Assembly: GCA_017462265.1 (NCBI GenBank)
Contig: JAFTRN010000002.1
Span: 32,097-96,096, forward strand
DNA from: Coprobacter sp.
GTDB lineage: Bacteria; Bacteroidota; Bacteroidia; Bacteroidales; UBA11471
Length of the DNA stretch: 64,000 bases
Direction of reading: 5' to 3'
Shown here: piece after piece, positions 27,901-35,417 of the stretch
Position numbering within the stretch: the first letter of the stretch is position 1
How the letters are laid out: every line of letters begins with the position of its first letter
The notes under the pieces: generated by a model
Told to the model about the DNA's origin: nothing
Seen by the model: only the letters and a program-made list of their open reading frames with translations
The model's database searches: none
Made by a program: the position numbers and the translations under genes

Positions 27901-28109
27901 GCGCCCGGTTGTATGCTGGTGAGGGTAAATGTGCCGTCGCCGGTGGAGAGGGTGGCACCCTTGCCATTGACCGATATGGTGACACCGGCCATAGGGTTGT
28001 CGTTTTCATCAAATACCGTACCGGTAATCTTCTGCATAGTCTGAGCCGACAAGGTGCTGCAACTGAAGATTATCGCCAGTAAGGCGCATAAGGAATGAAG
28101 TTTTTTCAT
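24993..28109 (-). CDS. SusC/RagA family TonB-linked outer membrane protein
   Basis: 1038 residues. Signal peptide (ends LSAQ), a carboxypeptidase-regulatory-like domain (ITGTVFDENDNPMAGVTISVNGKG...) at about 28-110, a TonB-box-like EVTVVGYGKQERRDITGSVSSV, plug domain with DQLLQGRAPGVFVSNSSG and SIEILKDAFATSIYGSRGSAGVILITTK, then the beta barrel ending in RSYQFGVRIGL with a terminal aromatic/hydrophobic pattern. It forms the outer-membrane importer with SusD. The substrate is not indicated by neighbours, since no glycoside hydrolase is present. Confidence 0.95.
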   Translation of the reverse strand: MKKLHSLCALLAIIFSCSTLSAQTMQKITGTVFDENDNPMAGVTISVNGKGATLSTGDGTFTLTSIQPGAVVSFSFIGYKTQNVPVVNASSIQAIRLEPTSTTMSEVTVVGYGKQERRDITGSVSSVKLDEQKPFLSVDQLLQGRAPGVFVSNSSGALGSANLLTIRGVSSIIGENNPLYVVDGVPIYGTDRNANSVGTHGGSISAFSFGGTMTGGGSLTYNTDLNYDFEQNPLLSINPDDIESIEILKDAFATSIYGSRGSAGVILITTKSGSHNSKPSVNVSYTLSLDNPIGKLDLLTGDEYVMIYKQYYPSDTYTLGHNTDWLDAVTRTAISHNTSASISGGNGKTRYFLSLSYANNESYIINNDMQRYSARLNLDTELSRTVSTGANVTISFVDNNAMQAPTIYKHAITRAPNLPIYNADGSYYMGHNLNTKGEDDNFNPVAEAMLNTSKSKAISTIGNAYLQYDPLDWLELKTELGININSNRNNTYKPELPREVAGLVPNNQASEGNSLKYRIVTNNTITINKVFNDDHYLQAVLGQSYEIGHEHSSNIFGSDFFSSDMKGIGAAQTKRVSSAGEDTWALLSGFARVNYQWLRRYLFGVSYRIDGSSRYNRNHRFINIPSVSAAWRLSEENFMRYNAPWIDEMKIRASIGWTSQDANNSYYGAQAIYTLNTASSYGGSQFLAMSQPSNINLDWEKTITYDVGLDFEAWERRVKATVDYYYKRTSDMLFSSDLPAYTGYSTQLQNIADMQNQGIEVQLITDNIVTKDFKWQSILNMSHNRNKILKLNFEGNQLDQANSSFKYYAEGEAMAQWYLHEWVGVDPMSGDPLWRLADGTVTTTPPASNYATSQANKKVYGTAEPAFYGSFTNILTWKGFELNLMFTFSVGGHMINSTRANLLTYATESANNLSRDILDFWQIPGQETDIPKLRNKSIVGSYDYTSGITTTRFLEKSSYLRLKTLEFSYSLPKRILAKTKTFTQIRIFTMLTNLFTVTPYSGLDPEVSAFGSSATAAGYDNMTMPASRSYQFGVRIGL

Positions 28110-28175
28110 AATATAATTTTCCCGGTAGTTAATGGTTGGGGTTATGGGGAAATGGAGCCGAATGCTCCGATTGGA

Positions 28176-28225
28176 AAAACTCCCCCGCTACCTAAGCGGG
28201 AATATCCGTGTGGCGGGGGAGTTTT
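28176..28225 (-). terminator. Terminator/attenuator-like hairpins before susC
   Basis: A strong stem AAAACTCCCCCGC/GCGGGGGAGTTTT encloses a second possible stem CCCGCT/AGCGGG that uses the same C-run, so the two are mutually exclusive. On the reverse strand the outer form ends in a T run. It separates the propeller lipoprotein gene from susC and could lower downstream transcription. Confidence 0.65.
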
Positions 28226-28276
28226 AAGTATGCAGAAACTTAAGAAAATTTCTGTCGGCTTCTTATGTATGGAATC

Positions 28277-29740
28277 TTAGAGAGCGAATGCCCATGCGGC
28301 AAACGAGGGATCCATTTCATCGACAGTGAATGAATACGGAGCATAATAGTTTGCTACAGAGTTGAAACCACCAAATACCCAAGCTACGTTGTTTTTAACG
28401 ATTACGTTGGGTTTGTAGGTACCTTTGTATTCGGGGTTGATACCCTCAACAACTTCCCAAGTAATACCATCGGTCGATTTGTAAATGTTGTTGTTCATTA
28501 CTTGACCACCATTCTCGTCGTATTGGAGACCACCGAAGAGGTAAGCGGTAGTACCTTCGTCGTTGGTAACAACGGTAGCACCGGCGATAGCACCGATAGC
28601 GGTAGAATCGGCTGCTAAGGTAAAGTTTACACCATCGGTCGATTTGTGAACACTTTTCAACATGGTTTCAGGATCGAAGAAACCTCGGGTTCCGGCAAGG
28701 AAGAACAATTCACCATTCAATACAAATACAGTATTCATGAGGTGAGCTTCATCACATACGATTTCAACAGGCTCGAAAGTGTCGCCTACTTGTTTGTAAA
28801 CACTGCGGTTGGGGGCTTGCATTTGACCGAAACCTGTGCCGTGACCATTCATCATATACACTTCGTTGTTGAAAGAGTAGATGATGGGATCGATGTAGGA
28901 GAAACCACCCCAAGAAATCATTTCGTTGAATGTATTGATGGTGTCGTTCTCGTCACCGGCGAGATATTTGTCTTCCCATGTGTTTCCATCGGTTACATGA
29001 TGACGGAAACCGGTGGTGCTGATAGTGGTCCACATATAGCCGGGGAACAATTCTTCTTGAGTCATTTCGGGACCGTTGTCATCTTCGTCGGTACCGAAAT
29101 AGCGAGTGCCTGAGTAAACATGGAGTTTACCATCTAACACAACGGGGGTAGCTCCCATACCGCCTATTACACCGGCAGCCTCGTCTTTGATCCAACGAGT
29201 ACCATTAGTCGAGGTATATACATTGTAATAACCTACAGAGTCGATATAGCTGTTGGTGAAAGCGTAGAATTTACCATCGTATTGAGCCACTTTGTAGCAA
29301 TAAGCATTGGGAATACCACCACCGCGGATGTCAGCAGAGATGAGTTTACCGGCGGCGAGATCGTCGGCAACGTCGGAGATTACAGCGGTAAGGGTGTAGG
29401 CTTTGCTTTCAGTACCGTTGGTCGCGGTAAGCACGATAGCTTCGTTGAGGTCGAAAGTTGCGCCATCGAGAGCCTCGCCATTAACGGTCACGGTAGTTCC
29501 CATGGTAGCCGATGCTAAGATAGTACAAGCTTCGAGCTCGGCAGCTTGGGTGGTCATAGGAACAGTGACATCGATAGTCAATGCGGCTTGGTTGATAACA
29601 CCTTGGTATGATGCGCCTTCGGCGGTAGTAACGGTTACGCCGGTGATACCGTATGCGGTATCGTTTTCATCGTCGCTACACGATGTGAAGCTGAATACAG
29701 CGGCAAGGGCCATAAACAGCATAGCATTTAGTTTTTTCAT
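28277..29740 (-). CDS. Beta-propeller lipoprotein (DUF6242/kelch-like)
   Basis: 487 residues; lipoprotein signal with lipobox FTSCS. Residues of about 30-125 look like an Ig-like domain (ALTIDVTVPMTTQAAELEACTIL), and the rest contains repeated YxSTNGTRW / VHKSTDGVNF / IYKSTDGITW units with FGG motifs, typical of a kelch or sialidase-like beta propeller. This matches the DUF6242 architecture as far as I can tell. No catalytic residues are evident. Codon use is strongly biased to GGT, AAA, GAA-type codons, suggesting high expression. It lies between the TlpA-like gene and susC in one operon; a surface binding role is inferred. Confidence 0.75.
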   Translation of the reverse strand: MKKLNAMLFMALAAVFSFTSCSDDENDTAYGITGVTVTTAEGASYQGVINQAALTIDVTVPMTTQAAELEACTILASATMGTTVTVNGEALDGATFDLNEAIVLTATNGTESKAYTLTAVISDVADDLAAGKLISADIRGGGIPNAYCYKVAQYDGKFYAFTNSYIDSVGYYNVYTSTNGTRWIKDEAAGVIGGMGATPVVLDGKLHVYSGTRYFGTDEDDNGPEMTQEELFPGYMWTTISTTGFRHHVTDGNTWEDKYLAGDENDTINTFNEMISWGGFSYIDPIIYSFNNEVYMMNGHGTGFGQMQAPNRSVYKQVGDTFEPVEIVCDEAHLMNTVFVLNGELFFLAGTRGFFDPETMLKSVHKSTDGVNFTLAADSTAIGAIAGATVVTNDEGTTAYLFGGLQYDENGGQVMNNNIYKSTDGITWEVVEGINPEYKGTYKPNVIVKNNVAWVFGGFNSVANYYAPYSFTVDEMDPSFAAWAFAL

Positions 29741-29799
29741 ACAGAATTGTTTTTAGTGAATAAAATTATTATTTGGGTTTGTTTTCTTTGTAATCGGTC

Positions 29800-31080
29800 T
29801 TACATCGACATCATCATCATACCTCCCATCGATACGCCTTTTTTGGGGGCCGGGTTGGTGGGAGATACACCATCGATGGCTTTTTGTATAGCCTCGGGTA
29901 TGGCTTCGCCGCGTAATCCTTTGGCATAGATGTTGCCATTGGCATCGATGAGTATGATGTAGGGAATACCACCGAATTGATAGTCGTTCATTATCTTTTT
30001 ACCGGCATCGGTGGCATGCATCTGCAACCATGGCATATTTTCTTCGGCGGCAGCTTTGAGCCAAGCATCTTTGCTCTGGTCTATCGATACGCTGAGGAAT
30101 TCTACCCCTTTGTCTTTGAACTGCTCGTAGTATTTTTTGAGGTTTACAATCTCTTTCCGACAAGGACCGCACCACGAAGCCCAGAAATCAACGAGCACGA
30201 TTTTGCCTTTGAGATCGGCCAGCGAGAGCATGGTACCGTCGATTTGCGGATAGGCAAAGAGGGGAGCCGGTTTGCCATTGTTGAGACGCTCTTTCTGTTC
30301 TTTCTCGGCTTGCACGCGGGCTTTGTATTCCTGTATAGGGGCGTAGCCGGGGTGTGCGGCTTCGAGTTGTGCCAAGATACCATCGATAAATTCTTTGTCG
30401 GTCTCGGGATTGAGCGATTCGATGACGGCCAATACGCTGGTAGTTGTGGGGTTATACTCGGCGATGTAGCGCATACGGGCTTTGTTATCGCTGTTTATGT
30501 AGTCGTACATATCACCTGAGATTTTACGACTGGCGCTGTTTTCGAGCTTGGCACGATATACCGATTGCGATACGGCGATGGTGCCTTGGTAATTACGATA
30601 GCCGCAGAAATTTTTTTGGTTCATAATTTCGTTTTTGGGACCGCCTTTGATATGTACGTAGGGGGGATTTTTGATTTTCACACGGGCTGTGTCGTAGCCG
30701 CGGAAATTGATTTCGAGGTCTTCGTCCTCACCCCACACCTGCACGCTCTGCCAGTGACCGCAATCGACGATATATACACCCGGCTTCTCGGCTACGAAGG
30801 TGAGGGTATATTCATTGTTTACCACGTCGGCCTCGGCATACACCTTTTTACCGGTGCCTTGGCGTTGATATACCGACATTTTGAACTCAGGTTGGGGTAC
30901 ATCGGTACGATCCCAATAGCCATCGTAGGTAAATTGCACACGACCTTTGATGGTGATGGTGTTGTCGGCAGTCACCTGCTCGGTCTTGTCTTGTTTTTTC
31001 TTTTTGGATTTTTTCTCTTTGGCCGATGCGTCGAATACCAACATGGCGGCTATGAGACAAGCGAAAATACGAAATTTCAT
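29800..31080 (-). CDS. TlpA-like thioredoxin protein with N-terminal DUF4369-like domain
   Basis: 426 residues. Signal peptide (MKFRIFACLIAAMLVFDASA) followed by a lysine-rich spacer (KEKKSKKKKQDK), a beta-rich DUF4369-like domain, and a C-terminal thioredoxin-like domain with VDFWASWCGPCRKEI near residue 300 and GGIPYIILID. The C-terminus is unusual: after KKG it ends in a methionine-rich run MGGMMMMSM. The ATG at 31080 was chosen since it opens the signal peptide; the frame from 31140 adds a polar leader. First gene of the operon that runs to 22242. Confidence 0.85.
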   Translation of the reverse strand: MKFRIFACLIAAMLVFDASAKEKKSKKKKQDKTEQVTADNTITIKGRVQFTYDGYWDRTDVPQPEFKMSVYQRQGTGKKVYAEADVVNNEYTLTFVAEKPGVYIVDCGHWQSVQVWGEDEDLEINFRGYDTARVKIKNPPYVHIKGGPKNEIMNQKNFCGYRNYQGTIAVSQSVYRAKLENSASRKISGDMYDYINSDNKARMRYIAEYNPTTTSVLAVIESLNPETDKEFIDGILAQLEAAHPGYAPIQEYKARVQAEKEQKERLNNGKPAPLFAYPQIDGTMLSLADLKGKIVLVDFWASWCGPCRKEIVNLKKYYEQFKDKGVEFLSVSIDQSKDAWLKAAAEENMPWLQMHATDAGKKIMNDYQFGGIPYIILIDANGNIYAKGLRGEAIPEAIQKAIDGVSPTNPAPKKGVSMGGMMMMSM

Positions 31081-31226
31081 AGTTAATATGTTTTTGAGAT
31101 GACTTTCCTCTTTTTGAGACTTCTTACTACGCATACGCAATGCGATTGTGCTGTGAGTGAGGGCTTATAGGTTTAGTTTCGTTTTTTGTGACTACAAAAT
31201 ATGATTGTGTGGTGTTATCCAAAGGA

Positions 31227-31234
31227 CAAAGGTA
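31227..31234 (-). promoter_or_regulatory. -7 box of the TlpA-SusCD operon
   Basis: Reverse strand TACCTTTG fits TAnnTTTG, giving a 5' leader of about 140 bases to the ATG at 31080. No equally good box was found before the inner genes. Confidence 0.5.
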
Positions 31235-31457
31235 TAAAATGTTTTGAAAAAAGATAATAACCATTATAATTTTTTTTGAAAATAAAGGATTTGTATAGTC
31301 GGATTTTGAAATTATAGGCTGTTTGAGTGGTAAAAATCATGTGTTTTTGAAAAATCGTGTATTTTTAGACGCTGTTTTCTTGAAAATTTTGCAAAAATGA
31401 AAATGCGCTGAGGAGCGATAAACCTCTCCCGTATTTGCTTATTTACCCCTCATACAC

Positions 31458-31465
31458 TATCTTTG
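31458..31465 (+). promoter_or_regulatory. -7 box of the helicase gene
   Basis: TATCTTTG fits TAnnTTTG, 46 bases before the ATG at 31512. Confidence 0.6.
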
Positions 31466-31511
31466 TCTGTATATTTCCCGGCCTTACGGCTCTATACCTC
31501 TATAAAGCACA

Positions 31512-32942
31512 ATGCTGAACGACTATTTCATACGCAAACTTGCGGATAACCTGCCCTATACTCCTACGGAGGAGCAGGCCGAGCTGATAGCGCATCTATC
31601 GACCTTTCTCTGGGACGATAATGTGCCGTCGGTATTCTTGCTGCGCGGGTATGCCGGTACGGGAAAGACGTCGCTCATAGGGGCATTGGTGCGCACGCTT
31701 GAATCGCTCGAGCGTCCTTGTGTGTTGTTGGCTCCGACCGGCCGAGCGGCCAAGGTTTTCGCTTCCTATTCGGGGCATGCCGCCTATACTATACATAAGA
31801 AGATATATCGCCAACGTACGTTCACGGGTGATTTCTCGGGTTTCCAATTGGCTCACAATTCCCATAAAAACACGCTGTTCATCGTAGATGAGGCCTCGAT
31901 GATAGCCAATGGCTCGACCGATGCGGTGACGTATGGCTCGGGGCTGCTGCTCGACGATCTGTTCGAATTCGTATATTCGGGCTCGGGTTGTAGGCTCATA
32001 CTGCTCGGCGACACGGCGCAGCTGCCCCCGGTGGGACAGGCGCAAAGTCCGGCGCTCGACGAGAACTATGTGCGACGCTATGGCTACCCGGTGTATGGCT
32101 ACGAGCTGACGCACGTCGTGCGGCAGGCCGAGGAGTCGGGCGTGTTGTACAATGCGACACGGTTGCGCACTTGTATGCAACAAGCACCATTGCCGGTGCC
32201 GAAAATACAATTGGGCGATTTTGCCGACGTGCGTAGGGTGCGGGGCGATGAGCTGATAGAGATGCTGTCGAGCGATTATCGACGCGATGGAATGGACAAC
32301 ACCGTGATAGTGACACGTAGCAACAAGCGTGCCAATATCTTCAACCAAGGGGTACGCAACCGCATACTCTATCGTGAGGAGGAGCTCACAGCCGGTGACC
32401 TGCTGCTGGTGGCACGCAATAACTATTATTGGTGCGAGAAGTATGAAAATCTCGATTTTATAGCCAACGGCGATGTGGCGCGCGTGGTGAAAGTGCGCGG
32501 TACGAGCGAGATGTATGGTTTCCGTTTTGCCGATGTAGCTCTCTATTTCCCCGATTATGAGGTGGAGTTGGAGGCGAAGGTGATACTCGACACTCTGCAA
32601 TCGGAGTCGCCGGCGCTGTCGGCAGCCGAAAATAATAAATTGTTTATGGCGGTGATGGAGGACTATGCCGATATTCGTTCGAAACGCGAACGTATGAAAC
32701 GGTTGAAGCAAGATGTGTGGTTCAACGCCTTGCAGGTGAAGTATGCCTATGCCGTGACCTGCCATAAGGCGCAGGGCGGACAGTGGCAGAACGTGTATGT
32801 GGATATGGGGTATATTCACCCCGACGCGCTCGGCCTCGATTTTTATCGATGGCTCTACACGGCATTTACCCGCACGACCGGTCGCCTCTCACTCATCAAT
32901 GTCTCACAAGATTACCTCGAAGACCAATTACCCGATTTTTAA
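31512..32942 (+). CDS. RecD/Pif1-like ATP-dependent DNA helicase
   Basis: 476 residues, superfamily 1 helicase. Walker A GYAGTGKTS at 46-54, motif II FIVDEASMI, motif III LLGDTAQLPPVGQ, and the UvrD-like C-terminal motifs VTCHKAQGGQW and YTAFTRTTGRLSL. It is shorter than RecD of RecBCD and lacks a nuclease domain; stand-alone members of this type are common in Bacteroidota and are annotated as AAA or RecD-like helicases. A role in DNA repair or replication restart is inferred from the family. Confidence 0.85.
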   Translation: MLNDYFIRKLADNLPYTPTEEQAELIAHLSTFLWDDNVPSVFLLRGYAGTGKTSLIGALVRTLESLERPCVLLAPTGRAAKVFASYSGHAAYTIHKKIYRQRTFTGDFSGFQLAHNSHKNTLFIVDEASMIANGSTDAVTYGSGLLLDDLFEFVYSGSGCRLILLGDTAQLPPVGQAQSPALDENYVRRYGYPVYGYELTHVVRQAEESGVLYNATRLRTCMQQAPLPVPKIQLGDFADVRRVRGDELIEMLSSDYRRDGMDNTVIVTRSNKRANIFNQGVRNRILYREEELTAGDLLLVARNNYYWCEKYENLDFIANGDVARVVKVRGTSEMYGFRFADVALYFPDYEVELEAKVILDTLQSESPALSAAENNKLFMAVMEDYADIRSKRERMKRLKQDVWFNALQVKYAYAVTCHKAQGGQWQNVYVDMGYIHPDALGLDFYRWLYTAFTRTTGRLSLINVSQDYLEDQLPDF

Positions 32943-32960
32943 TGATTTGGGTATGAATTT

Positions 32961-33161
32961 GTCCGATACCTAAAGGCATCGTAGAAAATGCCTCGGTCTC
33001 ACCCCGCATTGCGCTTACCTATCGGTTCGCTTATACGGGGCTGGAATATCGATTACCTAACGGCAATCTTTTTATAATACAAATAGCCCTACGTTTTATT
33101 TCGTGCTATAAATTCATCTATAGTAAACGATTATGACTTTTTTTGAAAAGCTTTATCGGTC
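32961..33161 (-). repeat. Hairpin-rich repeat unit 1A
   Basis: Bounded by GTCCGATA (32961-32968) and TATCGGTC (33154-33161). It contains a small hairpin CGATACC-TAAA-GGCATCG, a long hairpin (33002-33042) with arms CCCCGCATTGCG and CTTATACGGGG, a small hairpin ATTACC-TAAC-GGCAAT, and the conserved stretch CCCTACGTTTTATTTCG. The same order appears in reverse complement in units 2A and 3. Confidence 0.75.
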
Positions 33162-33208
33162 ATCAATAATTACAAATGATAACAAATCGATTTAGATGAA
33201 GAGAACGG

Positions 33209-33333
33209 AATAATCTCGTTTTATGAAACATTTATGCCATCGGCATAAGATATTACAGCCCCGTATAAGCCGATTTATCGGCGCAATGCGGGGTATATGC
33301 GAGGACGTATTGTCGATGCCGTAGGTATCGGAC
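33209..33333 (+). repeat. Hairpin-rich repeat unit 1B, adjoining the transposase
   Basis: Ends in TATCGGAC (33326-33333), 8 bases before the transposase stop. It contains TTATGCC-ATC-GGCATAA (33231-33247), the long hairpin AGCCCCGTATAAG...CGCAATGCGGGGT (33257-33294) and GATGCC-GTA-GGTATC. The left limit is uncertain because the expected GTCCGATA end is degraded. Confidence 0.7.
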
Positions 33334-33341
33334 TTAATAGC

Positions 33342-33803
33342 TTATTTTAGCTCTTGAAAGGTGTATTTGTCTTCGAACATAATCTTAAACTTAGCCAACA
33401 TTTGGCGATATTCATCAATAAATGCCTGTTTCTGATGATGTTGCTTTTGATTGTTGATGTATGAAACGACAGCATTAACTTGAGATTGGCTATATGAAAA
33501 AGCCCCATATCCCGCCTGCCAAGCAAAATGGCAACGGGTATATCGATTGTCGTTGATCCATTTAGTAGATTGTATTTTTATGGATTGTACCAATTCCGGT
33601 AACGGCTGTTTTATATTATATCGAAATAGAATATGAATGTGGTCGGCCATACCACCAATGGCTAAAACGTTATGTCCTTTTGCTTCGAATCCGGCAATTA
33701 TATAACGATAAAGTTTCTCCCGGAACTCTTCGTATATAATTGCGTCGCGGTAGGCGACCGAAAATACGACTTGAAGATATATTTGTGTGTAAGAATTAGC
33801 CAT
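33342..33803 (-). CDS. Y1 (IS200-like / REP-associated-type) transposase
   Basis: 153 residues, single Y1 HUH domain. The HUH motif is His55-Ile-His57 in GMADHIHILF and the catalytic tyrosine is likely Tyr115 in VVSYINNQKQHH. No TnpB gene is present. These enzymes cut and join single-stranded DNA at hairpins; stand-alone copies next to palindromic repeats are typical of REP-associated transposases. Here a three-hairpin repeat unit ends 8 bases past the stop codon. The gene is intact. Its start lies 22 bases after the cardiolipin synthase stop. Confidence 0.9.
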   Translation of the reverse strand: MANSYTQIYLQVVFSVAYRDAIIYEEFREKLYRYIIAGFEAKGHNVLAIGGMADHIHILFRYNIKQPLPELVQSIKIQSTKWINDNRYTRCHFAWQAGYGAFSYSQSQVNAVVSYINNQKQHHQKQAFIDEYRQMLAKFKIMFEDKYTFQELK

Positions 33804-33807
33804 AGGA

Positions 33808-33815
33808 CAAATATA
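33808..33815 (-). promoter_or_regulatory. -7 box of the transposase gene, very close to the start
   Basis: Reverse strand TATATTTG fits TAnnTTTG but ends only 4 bases before the ATG at 33803, so the transcript would be almost leaderless. Confidence 0.5.
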
Positions 33816-33825
33816 AATTTATAAT

Positions 33826-35277
33826 CTACAACACGGGGCTCATGAGGCGTAGGAATGATTCTACGACGCGCATGGTGATGGGGCGACGTACCCAACGGTT
33901 GAGGACGATGCGGCGGCAATGTTGCATATCGTTCTCGAAAATTTTCTTCATGCGTGTGGCTGTCTCGCGGCTGTAAAGAAATGCGTTGATTTCGAAATTG
34001 TGGTCGAAACTACGGAAATCGAAATTGGTGGAGCCTACGGTCGAGAACTCATCATCGATGACTATGGTCTTGGCGTGTAAAAATCCCTCTTGATACATAT
34101 AGACTTTTACCCCGGCGAGCAATACATCTTTGAGGTAGGACTGGGAGGCGAGTTGCAATATGCGGTTGTCGCCACGTGCGGGAATCATGAGGCGCACATC
34201 TACCTTCGATAGCGCGGCAATCTGTAGGGCCTTGAGTATGCTGTCGGTAGGGAGGAAATAGGGCGTCTGTATGTAAATGCATTTATGAGCGTTGGAGATG
34301 GCTTTGTGAAACGATAGGGCAATCTCTTTCCACTCGCCCAGCGGACCGCTGGTGAGAATCTGTATATCGGTGTCGCCCTCACATTCGATGGCGGGGTAGT
34401 ATTTGGCGTCGGAGAGGAATTCGCGGGTGGTGAAGCTCCAATCAATGGAGAAGGCGGTCTGCAAACCGTGTACGGCCGAGCCTTTGATGCAGGCGTGCGT
34501 GTCGCGCCAATTACCCCATTTCACCCCTTCGCGGTAACGGTCGGCGATATTCATGCCTCCGATAAATCCTACCTTACCATCGATGACGGCCACTTTGCGG
34601 TGATTGCGGTAGTTGAATTTGTTGGCGAGTTGCGGCAATGTTACCTTGTAGAATGGTCGTATGTCGATGCCGTTACGACGCATATCGTTGAAAAATCGCG
34701 ATTTTACCCGCCAACACCCAACCTCGTCGTATAGCACGCGTACTTTCACACCCTGCCGGGCTTTTTCTATAAGGGTGGTTTTCAATGTATTGCCCAATCG
34801 GTCGTCTTCGAAGATATAGTATTGCAGGTGTATGAATTCGGTGGCACGTTGCAACTCTTTTATCAAGGCGTCGAACTTGCTTTCGCCGTCGGTAAACAGC
34901 TCTATGTGGTTGTGAGGTAGCAATCGTGTACCGCCCAATTTATATCCCAACTCTATTTGTTGCAGGCTCTCGTCGGATAGATCGGGCGGGGTCGTGACGA
35001 CGCTGTCGCGATGAGCGTCGGACATACGTTGCAGTATGCGCCGTTTACGTCGCGAAATCATGCGGGTGTGCCGGTATTGCTGGCCGAAAAAGAGATAGAA
35101 AATAAAACCGCCGATGGGGAAAAATACGAGCACGACAATCCACGCGAGACTTTTTACGGGATTGCGATTTTCGAGTATGACGACGGTGATGGTAAATAGT
35201 ATCGTCAGCACGAAAATAGCATAAAACACGTAATAGGCCCACGTATTGTCCCACGATGATGTCAGTGACTCGAACAT
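33826..35277 (-). CDS. cls: Cardiolipin synthase (phospholipase D family)
   Basis: 483 residues from the Met at 35277. Two N-terminal transmembrane helices (YYVFYAIFVLTILFTITVVIL and SLAWIVVLVFFPIGGFIFYLFFG), then two HKD motifs: HRKVAVIDGKVGFIGGMN and HAKTIVIDDEFSTVGSTN, each followed by the usual D/N pair. It joins two phosphatidylglycerol molecules to make cardiolipin in the inner membrane. The frame could start 13 codons earlier at 35316, but the chosen Met gives the typical N-terminus. C-terminus RLMSPVL is normal. Confidence 0.92.
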   Translation of the reverse strand: MFESLTSSWDNTWAYYVFYAIFVLTILFTITVVILENRNPVKSLAWIVVLVFFPIGGFIFYLFFGQQYRHTRMISRRKRRILQRMSDAHRDSVVTTPPDLSDESLQQIELGYKLGGTRLLPHNHIELFTDGESKFDALIKELQRATEFIHLQYYIFEDDRLGNTLKTTLIEKARQGVKVRVLYDEVGCWRVKSRFFNDMRRNGIDIRPFYKVTLPQLANKFNYRNHRKVAVIDGKVGFIGGMNIADRYREGVKWGNWRDTHACIKGSAVHGLQTAFSIDWSFTTREFLSDAKYYPAIECEGDTDIQILTSGPLGEWKEIALSFHKAISNAHKCIYIQTPYFLPTDSILKALQIAALSKVDVRLMIPARGDNRILQLASQSYLKDVLLAGVKVYMYQEGFLHAKTIVIDDEFSTVGSTNFDFRSFDHNFEINAFLYSRETATRMKKIFENDMQHCRRIVLNRWVRRPITMRVVESFLRLMSPVL

Positions 35278-35417
35278 ATAGCTTTTAGAGAGTATAATAA
35301 AAAGCTTATAAAACACAAATCAGTGCTTTATTCTCCGCTAAGGTAGCAAAAAGTTTGGAATATTAACAATCTATATGCATTTTTTTTATAAAAACGTGCC
35401 GTGTGTTTCGTGTAATC

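Larger units (their letters stand above)
31081..31511. other. Divergent non-coding region between the SusCD operon and the helicase gene
   Basis: 431 bases, A+T-rich in the middle with T/A runs. It holds the reverse -7 box at 31227-31234 and the forward one at 31458-31465. No RNA gene or repeat recognised. Confidence 0.5.

Noticed and set aside
31596..32819. Reverse open frame of 407 codons
   Set aside because: Antisense to the RecD-like helicase, which shows all helicase motifs; the reverse product is rich in His and Arg with no domain.
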